A stretch of DNA of 64,000 bases from Acanthococcus lagerstroemiae (Eukaryota; Arthropoda; Insecta; Hemiptera; Eriococcidae): assembly GCA_031841125.1 (NCBI GenBank), contig CM063109.1, forward strand, positions 11,446,321-11,510,320. The letters are read 5' to 3'. The first letter of the stretch is position 1. The number at the start of each line of letters is the position of its first letter. Below, in pieces: positions 45,536-56,969 of the stretch. A program made the position numbers and the translations under genes. Under the pieces are notes generated by a model. That model worked only from the letters and a program-made list of their open reading frames with translations, had not been told where the DNA came from and did no database searches.

Positions 45536-46636
45536 CAGTGTTGCTAGACATAACAAAAGAAAATGACAATTGAATTTTAGACATTTTGTCATAATGACAA
45601 AACCCTTTATCAGTTTTGTCATATGACAATAAAAAATGAATCGCATGACAAAACAAAATGACAAAAAAATTTGGTTATGACATTTTGTCATTACGCGTTA
45701 GTTTTTTTTTCCCCGATTCTCATTAAATAATAAACAGAAATAAAAATCACAAGCACTGTATTGTTCTCATATTAGAGTAAATGGTAAATATTAAATACTC
45801 GAAAAGACTGGTATGGTAGGACGTATGACGATGCACGCATGCCAAAGTGGCCCCTGAGACACCGCAACCCCGGTCCTGGAAGCTACCCTTTCGAGTATCG
45901 CATCAGTGGCTGGAGGGCCGGAAAGACTATGTTTCATATCAATTGAACAGAGTTCTGAATAGAAAGACATCATGACCGACCTGAGCAGCTGGAATTTTGT
46001 ATGGTTTCACACAAGTTTGTCAAGTGCAAAAAATCAAGAATGTTAAGGATGTGTCAGCTTATAGAAGAACGTTTTTCTTCCATCTCTTCATTCTCCTGTT
46101 ATTATTATGTAGTATTTACCTTATTGCTGTCTTACTCCTTTCATTCTTGTCTTTTGCTTTAATTCTTGCGTTCAAAGGAAAACTCAGTAAGTTGCTATTG
46201 TTATTTGTTAAAGTTTATGTATTCTTTATCCTTTCATGTCCCGAATAAGATTTGAAGAACTTCCCATAAAAACAACCTAAGTCAGCTTTGAAATTTCAAC
46301 TTCGCCGCCAGACAGCAACGTAACTGCCGCTGTTCTGCTGGATGTTTTCATGGGAAGCTCAAACTCTTTAATTTTCGAAATGCAGTCATATTGACTACTA
46401 TGCAACCTTTATTGGAATGACATTGGTGGAATTGGATTGTATGTAAAAATACCTGTAAATTAACAGGTATGGCATTTTAACAAAATGACCAAATATAATT
46501 TTGTCATAATATAACGAAAACCATGCGAGAAGACAAAATAACAGAACTCCAAACATGACAAAACTCATGACATAAGAAAAAAAATGAAATGTTCGTCTGA
46601 CAAAATGACGCAAAATCGTTTTGTCTAACATCACTG
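45536..46636. mobile_element. 1.1-kb hAT-like element, family I
   Basis: The left end CAGTGTTGCTAGACATAAC and the right end GTTTTGTCTAACATCACTG are inverted copies. The flanks ACGACAAT (45528-45535) and ACAACAAT (46637-46644) match at 7 of 8. Subterminal regions on both sides are packed with TGACAAAATGAC/GTCATTTTGTCA words, likely transposase-binding repeats. It contains the R100 repeat at 45811-45913. There is no intact transposase. A solo end of the same family is at 61542-61650. Confidence 0.85.
45811..45913 (+). repeat. dispersed repeat R100, copy 3
   Basis: GACGTATGACGATGCACGCA, then GGCCCCTGAGACACCGCAAC and CTACCCTTTCGAGTATCGCA, matching 39597-39690. Confidence 0.8.
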
Positions 46637-46644
46637 ACAACAAT

Positions 46645-47965
46645 ACAGTAAAGTGCCAAATGTTGATCTACTTTTTTAAAATGGCCCCTGCTACCCCCCT
46701 TCATATTAACATTGAACCCCGAAATCGCGATTAATAATAAATTTCCACCTTCTACTTTCACTTATTTCAATTGAATTTTTCCAAGTTCAGCCAGTGTTGA
46801 CCCACAGGGATTTCAAAAAAGATTTAAATAAAAAACAAATGTTGATCCCTTACGAATTTCAATCTTAAAATCTTAAGCTCGTTACTTACACACTGAGACA
46901 TTTCATACATTTCGATCCAGATAGTAAAATGTACCGTAGCTTCCTTTTCAGACACATTAAAAAAATATATCAAAAGTGGATCTGGTCAACATTCGATACC
47001 TAGATTAACATTTGAGACTCATCTCAAGTATGACAATTATTTTGCAAATATTGGTATTTCCAAACCCCCAAAATCTAGAACTTTGACAACGGAAATATGA
47101 ATTATATCAGTAACACTGGTAAGTTGGCTTATAAAAACTGCAAATTATTGAAAAACATCGAAATTGGAATAATCCGGTTCGAAGTAAAAATTTCAAAATC
47201 GTCCAAAAATAGACTAACTTCATTTGAACCATCCCAAAATCAAACTTACTGCCATTTTAAAATTGGAACACATGGCGAATGGACTTATTATTTTTCGGAA
47301 ATAAACTTTTTCATTAGTGAATATTATAATGATACGGAGGAATTTTTTTTTTTTTGTAATTCGACAAGAAGATGATACTGATATGAGTTGGGGGTTCCAT
47401 CACCCGATTTAGAAGAAACTGCACTCACTGCGTGTTTTCGAAATGCTTCTTTCATTGGCACATGTTATCGTAACACAAATGAAATAGATATTTTTTCAAT
47501 TCAATATTCCTATTTGTAAGTGGTGGGGTTCCGTCGTCCGATTCCAAAGAGAAAAGAAAACAGAAAAACTTATAGGCCGAAGAAAAAACTGTGTGTCGTC
47601 TTTGAACCTTTTCCCCCACGTTTCGTGTAAATGAACTTTTATTCTTACACCTTTGATGAAACTGGAAAGGGGGCAAAATCATACTACCCCTGTACTCTTC
47701 CAGCTCTGGCGCCACTGATCTACAGAAAAAGTGCAACATCACAACGTGCACAGCAATCCATTTGGAAGCAACCCTTATTGGCCACTACAGTAATCAGTCA
47801 TAGCCTCTCCTCCCTCCAAAAAATTTACACAAATCTTCATTGAAGGAAGAAACCTCTTCATCTCGGAAACGTCACGTCACGCTAACCCGAGATACACCAT
47901 CGGTGTAAAAGGCAATACAACGAGGAGAGAAAGACGAACAAGAAAAAAAAATGAATTAGCGGGTA
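46645..47965. other. gene-free stretch
   Basis: AT-rich. Overlapping short frames at 47452-47843 on both strands, with no recognisable product. Confidence 0.4.
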
Positions 47966-49080
47966 TTAGTTGACGTGATTTTCGCATGGTGGTCTTCGTA
48001 CTTCCATCATCCACTCCCACGGGTGGCCAATATGTTCGACGTCAAAATGGCAGCTCTTAAACAAACTCGTTACGATAACACGGACTGGAGACGGTATATT
48101 TTCGGCTTTTGGCGCCACTTCCACGCATATGCGGCGTCGGGTTAACCTCCTCGTTCGAGGACTAACCTTTCTCAAGTGACAAAAGTCGAGTACATTCTCC
48201 ACCTGGCGAACCTAACGCGACGGAATCTCGGAGTCAGCCCGGATGTCGAGTTGACTGTCGATTTTGTGGCACGGCATCCGACTCGGGTCAACGTCCTCGG
48301 CTCCATCTGCGCCCCGCACCGTCATCCCAATTATAGCGATTGAGTTTCGAAAATGTGCTGACGGTCGGCGAACGCTTCGGGAAATCCGCGAATAATTTGG
48401 CCGCCGGTAGCCGACGATAAAAAGCTGATTTTCAGCAAAATATTTCTATACGCTTTTTTTTTTTTTTCTTCTTTTGTTACTACCCGGGAAGGCAAAGCGA
48501 GGCGACTCGGAATCGAATTTAGCTCCGGCAACTTTTCGGACTTTACTCGATTCGGAAAAAAACACAAAAAAAAGTGTAGCTGCCGCGGTCGAGCTCAAGT
48601 TGCGTGAAATGTAGAAATTGAAATAGGAAATTTAGGACGCGATACGTGGACCGAGAAAATTAAATTGTTTCGACTTAGATAACCCGAGAAATGAAACAAT
48701 ACGACCCTCGCGAGGGTGCAGATGCTCGGACAGGGCCGGCTAAAATGCAGCTCTCGCGATGCTCCGCTGGAAACTGGAATCACGCGAAACTGGAGATGGT
48801 GCGAAGGATCGATTTTGTTCGTTTCTGTCGTTTTCCAACTCGACAAATGTCGGATTATCCGTTTCGATTTGTAAAAATGTACCGGGACGTCCGAGGCCGG
48901 GCAAGATAAATTCTGTACATCCGATTGTTCCGCAAAGGAATAAGGAAAGTCGTTGGCGCATTTTAAGCGCCACTGCAATTACTAAACAAACTTGTCGCAC
49001 GTTTTTTTCCTTTTTTTTTTTTTTTTTTTTCACTCAGCCACGAGACTATATGATGGGAAAACTCAACTCGTGTTATTGAA
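47966..49080. promoter_or_regulatory. CpG-rich block, possible promoter
   Basis: Dense CpG (GGCCGCCGGTAGCCGACGAT near 48400; GACGTCCGAGGCCGGGCAAG near 48886) set in AT-rich DNA. Frames of 72 to 127 codons lie on both strands but none shows a known domain. A T-run of about 20 is at 49010-49030. This may be the 5' end of a host gene in either direction. Confidence 0.3.
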
Positions 49081-49732
49081 TTTGAACGCAGTTATTTCTC
49101 TCGGGTAAATCGAATTTCTCGTGAATGGATCCTATATATAGTAGATTCTTAGTTTATTGCGATATTACCTTCGTGTAACCGGAAATACGGCGGTGGCAGG
49201 GATGTATACGTATAGCACATCGGTGAATCAAGATCGTTTCTGGTTAGAAGGAAAACGACTACAGAGAAATCCCAATATTTTCCAACTCTGCTTGTGGTTT
49301 CCAAGATCTGGGATTAGGGTACACACACTTTTGTACGACCGAAACACGAGCTAGCTGAGAGCAAGAAGCAAGGTGTCAACAGAAACTGATTAAAGAATCC
49401 TGACTTTTCAGGATGTTTCATGACACTAAGAAAATGCGAATTACGCAGGTTCGCCTTCTTCTTCGTTATACTGTTCATTAAATTCTGCCATCAAGTAAAG
49501 TCCACTCATCTTTTAAGACAAACTCGTATTTCTTGATCATAACTCCCATTCTTCAAGAGCATTCTTTAATGTTGATGCAACCATTCTTATTTATTTTCTC
49601 TCAACTTTAAATAAAATCAAGAATTCTTATGAAAAACCAGACCCGTAGCCAGACTATGATTCCTGAGGGGACAAATGATACAGTGGAGAGGGCAAATTAT
49701 GTTTTGAAAATCTGTCAAATTCAAGTACATAG

Positions 49733-49845
49733 GTGCATACACCCTTTCTGTCCGACCATCTGCGCTGGGCCCTCGACTACGATACGAAAGTCAACATCAA
49801 GGTGAACGACGATCCGGAAGAGAACGAGACCGTGGGCAGCAACAG
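49733..49845 (+). CDS. GC-rich exon-like block, unrecognised protein
   Basis: About 105 bases of strikingly different composition read in one open frame as VHTPFLSDHLRWALDYDTKV, then NIKVNDDPEENETVGSN. Most third positions are G or C, unlike all neighbouring sequence. It is preceded by ATAG at 49729-49732, with a weak pyrimidine tract, and ends at AACAG|GTCACT, a weak donor. I do not recognise the protein. It starts only 95 bases inside the left end of the hAT-like element, so it may be a host exon carried by the transposon, or a true exon into whose gene the element inserted. Confidence 0.4.
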
Positions 49846-50399
49846 GTCACTATAATATACATAACAGGTTTTAACCCGAGATCCGCTTTAAAATACTCGT
49901 ATTTCAGAATATATTTTATGCTGAAATACTTAGAAATATAAGTTTAATCGTTACACCCACAGAGGGGTAAGAAAACTGGGGGGAAAATTTGATGATAAAT
50001 TCAACACAACATGAGATCCAGTGTGAAAAATGGATAAGGTGAGATCACATACTTCTATGGTCGAAATTCACTGACCAAGTTGAGATCCTGTTGCGTTGCC
50101 AATAATGTATCAGGGTGAATAAATCGTCCTGTCTGGCTAACTTCTGGGTAGGAAGATGCGAGCGTTTTTTGTCGCCTGAATTCCGGTCAGTGATTTTTTC
50201 AAAAATCAAGTTCTTCTAAATTTATCACTCGCGGTTAGACGCAGGTGTATTTTTACTACAAAATCTAGTTAAAACGTGACTTAATTTCTGACCTAATCTG
50301 AACCCTAATCAGATTCTTATCAACTCAGGACCTAAAATTATTAATTTATAAAGTGCAACATAATGTAAATCGAAATGTTAAAAAACTGTGAAAAACCCC

Positions 50400-51440
50400 C
50401 ACTTCCGATCCTGCCGAAATAAAATGCCACTTCAGGAAATGTTACCGAAAAATTAAATCACAGTACAAACTCAAGAAATTCGGAGAACCCTGAAATAAGG
50501 GATCAGTAAGACTTGGAAGAAAATTTTGAAGAAGCTTTAGAAAAAATCAAACAGGAACGGGAGGTACTGTTACAAAAGTTAAAAATTTATGAATTTGAAA
50601 TAAACCACATTATAAATGAGGGAGCAAAGAAGTCAACCTCAATATTCTAAAAATTAACCACGTTCATGTCTCAGACGATAATAAGTTTGTCGGAAAATGT
50701 ATTAAAACAAAGAAAGGCTACTAAGCAACCTTAAAACAGAACCACTTCAACTCCGAATTATGAAATCATGTAATCAGCAAAAGGCCACTATGTAACCCAA
50801 ACAGGAACCATCCCAAGTCCCCAAGTCTGACTCAAATTATAATAGGAGACAATTTAACCCAAATAGGGACCTCTGCGAATCAGATCCGGAGGACAGCTTT
50901 AATATTATTTTATCCGACAGCTCAGAATAGGTATTCAAATAATGAAAGCGACGAGGAAATTTAGATACATAAATCTTCAAAATAATCTTCAAAAAGAAGA
51001 AGAAAAATGTGTAGGTATACATAAAATCCAATTCTTGGTAAATTTCAGAAACATTTAACGAAGAATTTAAGCTAGGTACTTAATGAATTCGCTGATTGAT
51101 GCGACGAAGCAGACACAGCATGAGAAAACACTTAATAAAATACTTTTCTAAATTAGAAAATTTTGCCCAAGATTTAAAAAGAAGAATGGACAAAATTGAA
51201 TTCTTTCAAACTTCAGAAATTCATGAAAACATGTTAACTTTCCCGAATGAGAAGAACTTGGGCCTTTTATTGAAAGAAACCTGAATAAATTTTCATTTCT
51301 TGAAATAGAAGAAGCATGTTTATTCATTAGGTTAAAAAAAGAGAAAATGTCTGGTTTCTTGCCTCCGAGAGAAGAACCTATTCCTGTCCTTAAGCAAGAA
51401 TAAGAAAATCACCATTTCTCTTTGGATAATTTTCTATGAC
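50400..51440 (+). pseudogene. decayed ORF with coiled-coil segment, likely transposon-derived
   Basis: Broken frames include KCHFRKCYRKIKSQYKLKKF near 50415, a heptad-like stretch EENFEEALEKIKQEREVLLQ continuing KLKIYEFEIN at about 50519-50650, and LENFAQDLKRRMDKIEFFQ with NEKNLGLLLKET at 51096-51284. Each ends in stop codons. The lysine- and glutamate-rich helical character suggests an old element-encoded or BESS/DUF-like protein, but no family assignment is possible by eye. Confidence 0.35.
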
Positions 51441-51717
51441 AAAAAAATTCCACCTCCCCCCCCAAAAAAAAAATTTAAAAAAAAAAATAATAATAATAAT
51501 ACGGTAAAAGAAAGCTGTGAGTAGAAGAAAACTGTGCGCTATTGCCTCAACTGTTTAAGTTCAACCCTGACTTTGATTAAGTGTCGTTTCAAATTTTTTT
51601 TATTTTTGTTTTCGAAATCTATGAATATGTCACATTCAGGGAATGTCGATAACGACTAGCGATTATCGAGGTTGACTGACTGTTTTAGGGAAAATAGGTA
51701 GTAAGAAGTTTTTATTA

Positions 51718-52954
51718 ACATTAACTAGTGATTATCGATAATCGCTAGCAGCGCGTAGTGAAAGTTCAGAAAATATTTCTCGCGTCGTCGAAAAAGGTAC
51801 GAAATAAAGATTTGGTCATTATTTGAATGAATTACCTGTAAGTAGAAATACTACGTAAGCGCTCATGCCACTAGCTGGGCAACATATTCCTCCATGCCGT
51901 CGCCAGAATTCCACCCCCCCCCCATCACTTTCTTAAACAACCTTTACTCAAAAGATATAATTCAAGGCTATGACCGAAACAAAATAATTGTTTCTTGTGT
52001 GTGTGTGTGTGTGTGGGGGGGGGGGTAGCCACATCATGTACTGAATTACGTTTTGGAGTAGAGGTTCATGGCTTTTACGATTGATATGAGTTTAAGGTTT
52101 TAGGTGTAATTGTCGAAGAGCAAAGATTCTGGGGTGAAGTTTGGGATCCGTGAGTTTCGCTGGGATTGGAATTTTGGGCATTGGATAATTACATGGTTAC
52201 TGGAGACAGGAGTATTCCATGTATCGCAGGTTGGTTGGGGTAGTTTGTTCACGATATAGCTATGAGTGAGAGCGGAGTGTGCAGTTCTTAGTCTGAAAAG
52301 TATTACTTCGTCTTTTCAGAACTTTTGGTAGGATGTTTTCAAGGAGTGAACTGTGATTTTTATGGATTTTAATTTGTTAATTAGTACGACTTGATCTCAA
52401 TGTCATTGGAAGGATAATTTCGTCTGATAAAATACTTGATGAAGAAAATAAATGCATCAAATGCCTAATCGTTACAACATATATGCAGGGGACAGATGAG
52501 CTGAGAGAGAAGGAGGTGGATAAACCTTCTCTAGACAATTGTTCAGGTGAATTTGAATGGAATTCTAAGATGTTCCGTATTTTCCCTAGTCCCATTTTAG
52601 AGCTCAAATTTCTCTTTTAATAGAACAATCAAGTTAAGTGGGTACTTCAAGTCACAAGATTCTAAGGGAGGAGGAATTCATTTAACGAAAATACAATACA
52701 GGGTGTCCACAAAATACAAATTTGTGAAATTCACGACCTTCTCATAACTTTTTCACGAGCTCACAATACTCATCGTAGGGGTCTTAAATTGCAAAAACAA
52801 AAACTTATCTTGACATTTCAGCGATACTCATTCACCTCGTGTATCTGATATTGCCTGATAGTCGTGGTAATAAAAACAAATTTTTGAGTAAGTACCTTAA
52901 TTATCAACTTTCACTACAAGCTGCTAGCGATTATCGATAATCACTAGTTAATGT
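51718..52954. repeat. inverted repeat pair centred on TATCGATA
   Basis: 51724-51752 and 52920-52948 are perfect reverse complements over 29 bp (GTGATTATCGATAATCGCTA core). With ACATTAACTAGT outside they extend to about 35 bp, and with GTAGTGAAAGTT to about 50 bp. The core is itself a palindrome containing TATCGATA, the DNA-replication-related element bound by DREF in flies. More half-sites occur at 51650, 53050 and 53078. The pair may be the ends of a 1.2-1.4 kb foldback element. Confidence 0.75.
52030..52615 (-). mobile_element. 3' part of an I-type LINE, decayed
   Basis: On the minus strand, frame-shifted sequence reads TLRSHSYIVNKLPQPTC, then a degenerate knuckle (CDTWNTPVSSNHVIIQCPKF) with the second Cys replaced by Trp, and a final LLFDNYT with LISIVKAMNLY. 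This is the C-terminal pattern of I/Jockey-like polyproteins. Upstream frames at 52377-52607 may belong to it. Confidence 0.6.
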
Positions 52955-52970
52955 ACATAATACCTAGTTA

Positions 52971-53034
52971 ATGGTCATAAAAATATTTAAACTATCAACT
53001 TTATGGTCATAAAAATATTTAAACTATCAACTTT
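52971..53034. repeat. exact tandem duplication, 2 x 32 bp
   Basis: The unit starting ATGGTCATAAAAATATTTAA is present twice without a change. Confidence 0.95.
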
Positions 53035-53766
53035 AACTACCTCTTGTAGGTATTATCGATAATGACTACCTAGTGATTATCGATAATATCTAATTATCGA
53101 CTTTCATGGTAACGTATGTACTGTTTTTTGAAACTGTCCAAAAAAGATTTTGTGGTACTGCTCATTACAGTCCTGGAAAAATAATGATAAAAATATTCAA
53201 AATAAAATATCATATTTCAAATTCGATTACGATTTACGAATGCATAAGTCACAAAGGACAGAATTGAAAAATCGAAGAAAAATAAATCAAAATAGGATTG
53301 TGATAAAAGCACCAAAAAGCAAAACTCACAATATAGGAGATAAAATTGTAATCCAGAATAAAGTAAGTCAAAAAGGAAAAAGTAAAAAAATGTCGCTAAA
53401 GTCATAACTTTTTTAAAAATTAAAAATAGGTAGGTAGGTAGGCACTTAGTTTTTCTCTTTGAATAAAAAAAAAATTAATTAATAAACGCCCTTGGTCTGT
53501 CAATAAAGAAATAAAATTGATTTTTGATGCGAAAAAATTTGTCCTTTGACTCAAAAATTTAGAAAATTATCCACGATAAAAAGTTCCCTCCCCCCAAAAC
53601 AACAGCAACAACAACAACAAACAAACGAGGTGTAGAATAGTAACTAATTCTACATGGTGTATTCTACTCATAGAATAAAAAAATCTACGCTAGTTTATTC
53701 TACCACACAACCTTGATGCGGAATGAACGAGGAAGGAATCACTCTGGCTACGGACCTGTGACGAAC

Positions 53767-54519
53767 TCATTGATCCTACACCTACCTAAAAACCGGAAGA
53801 CAACAACAGGGTTGTGCCACTTTCTCCATGATAAGCCACGTTTTTCCAACTTATCCACTTTTCACCACTGTTTTGAACTATATTGTCCACGTTTGCCACT
53901 AACTTTCTTCTGGTTTACCGTCCTTTCTAAAACTTTATCGCCCTTCGTACAGTGAAATATCGTATGCCACTCATGCAAATAAGTGAAAAATAACTTATAC
54001 TGCGATTTATTTCACTCAGCTTCGCTTCGTTTCTCACTTTTTTACTCCAGTTGCATGATATACCATTTTATTCAGTTTATTGACTACAATAAGTTTTTAA
54101 AACAAGAAACCTGAATCTCTATTCCAATTGAAATACAAAAGGAATCATACTTGAGGATTAGACGTTTGTTACCAGCATCAACAATGAAGAGTGAGTTAAA
54201 TTGATCAAGTCTAGAGCAAAATTGGTCTCGTCCTTTACAGGTTACTTCCAAAGAAATGAACCACTCATAATGTGATGTATGAAAATTTAAATCAGTTACT
54301 GCGTCGATGAATGCGCAGATTTCTCAAAAACGTGAGTATTCAGGCAGATATTCAGGAATATTAATAACTGAAACTCAACAAGTTTGACACTCTATTCAAA
54401 GCTGAAAATCTTCTAGATACCTCTGAGTGACGTGATACCAAGTATTGAAAATGATGAAGTTAAAACAAATTATGGCTAGAGAAATTGAACTAACTGAACT
54501 TAGAAATACCTACAGTAAA
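53767..54519. other. gene-free stretch
   Basis: No feature was recognised. A short frame at 53713-53955 is unsupported. Confidence 0.45.
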
Positions 54520-55170
54520 AAAGAGAGTTAGAGAGGAATTCTGGAAGTACGATACGAAAAGGATGTACGAACTAATTAAGAATTCAGGAGCAGCGAAAAA
54601 ATATACCTTTTAGAATACCAGTCTGACTTCAAAAATTAGAAATGAATCGGGGAAATTGGAATTTGGTAGAGGCAAACTTGTCCACGTATTAGCGACGGAT
54701 TTCTATTAGAAGCTATATGAGGGGGAGGTGGACGAAGGTGTCGCAACGAAAGCAAAAGGAATACAGAAAAGAAAGAAATCCCTCGGTTCTTGGAAAGGGA
54801 GGTTCTCTTGGACTTGAAGGAATTGAAAGTGGGTAAGCTGCAGGTCCGAATGGTATAGATAACATGGAACTAAAATTTTTTGCTAACGAGCTGGCACCAG
54901 TATTAACAAAAATTTTTAATTCAATTCTTGAGCAACAGGTTATTCCTGCACAGTGGAAATTATCGGAAATAGTATTACAAGTAGTATTTAAAAAACGAGA
55001 CAAAACGGGCATTAATAATTACAGGCCTGCCTGACTTCAAATTTGGGAAAAATCTTCGCAAAAATTACCAAAAATCGGATTTACCCCATCCTAGACTTTA
55101 ACCAAATCCCGGAGCAGGCTGGCTTTCGGAAAGAATTTTCAACAATTTTAAACTTATTAGACTAGTTTTT
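54520..55170 (+). mobile_element. RTE-like LINE, N-terminal RT fragment
   Basis: With frameshifts it reads EFWKYDTKRMYELIKNSGA, then KVGKAAGPNGIDNMELKFF, VLTKIFNSILEQQVIPAQWK, KTGINNYRPA, NLGKIFAKITKNRIYPIL and EQAGFRKEFSTI. This is the fingers region of an RTE-type RT up to just before motif A. Stops (for example after NYRPA) show it is dead. Homology stops at about 55160. Confidence 0.85.
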
Positions 55171-56390
55171 ATAGTACAGGAATTGTACAGTTTTGATGGG
55201 AAAAAATTTCTATCGCAGATTTTATCTTCGGAAGTTGTAGGATTGGATCTCTCGATTGCCAGAAAAAATCCTTCCCGCCCCTCCGTTCGTACTTGCGTGA
55301 TGGGGGAAATTCAAACCTCCAGAATTCAATTTTTCGGGGTTTTCTTGAAAATAAGGGGTCTCTAGGCTATAAACACCATGTGAGTAATAACGCCATATCG
55401 CTCAAAAACATATTCGTAACAAAATTTTTTTTGGTAAATTGCGTAGCTAATAATAATTATACTGATTCCTTGCATAAAATAAAGTAACCACGCCAAATTT
55501 CAAGTCCATACGTCTATTTGTGTTTTTTTTTATTTTTTATTTTATTTCTTCCCCATTATCACTTCTTATAAAATTTGTTGATATTTTTACATAGCCGATA
55601 AAGAGTCCGAGATTTCAATATTAATTATGAAGTAAAGGAAATAAGGTACGTTCAAGGTATTATACATAATATTTGAAAAGTTCATTTCAATTACTTTACG
55701 ATGTCACTTTGTTTTTTTCAAAAAGTTCAATGGGCGAAAAATTTTAGGTGAATTTTAATCTAGTCTCGGCTTTAGTAAAGGCTGATAACAGCGCCACATG
55801 TCAACATTTTTAATTTGGTCACAATTTGCGATAACTTTTATCAGTTTATCAAGTGGACATTTGCTGACTAGGCCCCTGCCTAAAAAGGCTTAGGCCTCCC
55901 TAACTATTAGAAAAACCAAAAATGGCCCAATCCGTAGAACCGGATTAACATTGCCTGACTTTTTTCTTCGGGGAGCACTTACCAAATTGTTACAATTGTT
56001 CGGGGGGCACCTACCAGAATCGTTGCAACTTTCAACATATTTCTGGGGCAGATACAGAAAAATTGTAAAAGACTATATTCGTATGTAAAATCCTCTTTAG
56101 AGTAATTTTGTTTGAAATATTTTTTAACGTATGATCAAAAATCAATTTGCGAAGTATTGGTTCACCCCTCAGAGGATGAAACTCCAGCGCATTCCTAGGG
56201 GTTTTTAGCTCGTTCCTCGGCACGCTCAACGGCTCAACTGACCAACTATACTAAAATTCAACTTAGCGATATCTTTGTCAAACGTAATTTTCTGGACTAC
56301 CAATCTGCACAAATGAAAGAAATTGAATATATTTCTGATAACAAGCTGGAGTTGGGCAGAAAGTGTTTGTGCGGGGGTAGTTTGCTGTTG
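55171..56390. other. unassigned sequence between LINE pieces
   Basis: AT-rich. A short frame at 55183-55365 has no recognised product. It may be an insertion between the LINE fingers fragment and its 3' UTR. Confidence 0.4.
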
Positions 56391-56475
56391 CTTTCCCCAG
56401 CAGTAGTATTGCCAAACTTTTGGTTCAATATTTCAAATGTATCAAATCTCATAATAAAAAACTGAATAATCTGAT
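56391..56475 (+). mobile_element. RTE-like LINE 3' UTR and tail
   Basis: CCAGCAGTAGTATTGCCAAA, then CTTTTGGTTCAATATTTCAA and CATAATAAAAAACTGAATAA match the 3' end at 25853-25920. Confidence 0.75.
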
Positions 56476-56761
56476 CAACGAGTGCATATTCTGTAGGGTA
56501 AAGAGTGGATGTTATAGTTATGGACAGGTGGTGCTTATGTCCATATGGTTCAGTTTTACATGAGAGTTTTCTTTTTCTATATGCCGAACTGAAGAGTATG
56601 CAGCCGCAGTTCGCTTACTAGCCACGTGTTCCACGATGTTGAGTAAGCTGTCCACATCGTGCACACGCACAGTAGGTACCAATCGTTTTGATCTGGTGGT
56701 AACACGCCCTGCGATTGTAATACCTCGTTCGCGAGAACTGGTGGGGGTTATAGGATGTGTT

Positions 56762-56764
<3 letters not shown>

Positions 56765-56796
<32 letters not shown>
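56765..56796. repeat. poly(T) tract, about 32 bp
   Basis: Uninterrupted T-run, possibly the tail of a minus-strand insertion. Confidence 0.9.
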
Positions 56797-56801
<5 letters not shown>

Positions 56802-56969
56802 TATTGCTTTTAATATTTTATGAAAGGAAAATTTGTTTTGTTTCATATGCATTTGCGTAAAATTTTTCGAAATTGAATTTCTTTATTATTTAATACCCTA
56901 AACCAATCAATTTGTCCATGAAAACCTTTTCGCAAAAGTAATAAAACTGACAGGGGAAATAACTGGCGT

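Larger units (their letters stand above)
49638..53758. mobile_element. 4.1-kb composite hAT-like element, family J
   Basis: The left end CAGACCCGTAGCCAGACTAT (then GATTCCT) and the right end, read in reverse, CAGGTCCGTAGCCAGAGTGA (then TTCCT) form inverted termini. The flanks TGAAAAAC (49630-49637) and TGACGAAC (53759-53766) match at 6 of 8, acceptable for an old insertion. The size suits an autonomous hAT, but no complete transposase remains. It encloses a GC-rich exon-like block, a decayed coiled-coil frame, a LINE tail and an inverted TATCGATA repeat pair. Confidence 0.5.

Noticed and set aside
48595..48978. 127-codon minus frame in CpG-rich block
   Set aside because: Frames are open on both strands here because GC-rich sequence has few stops; no domain was recognised.
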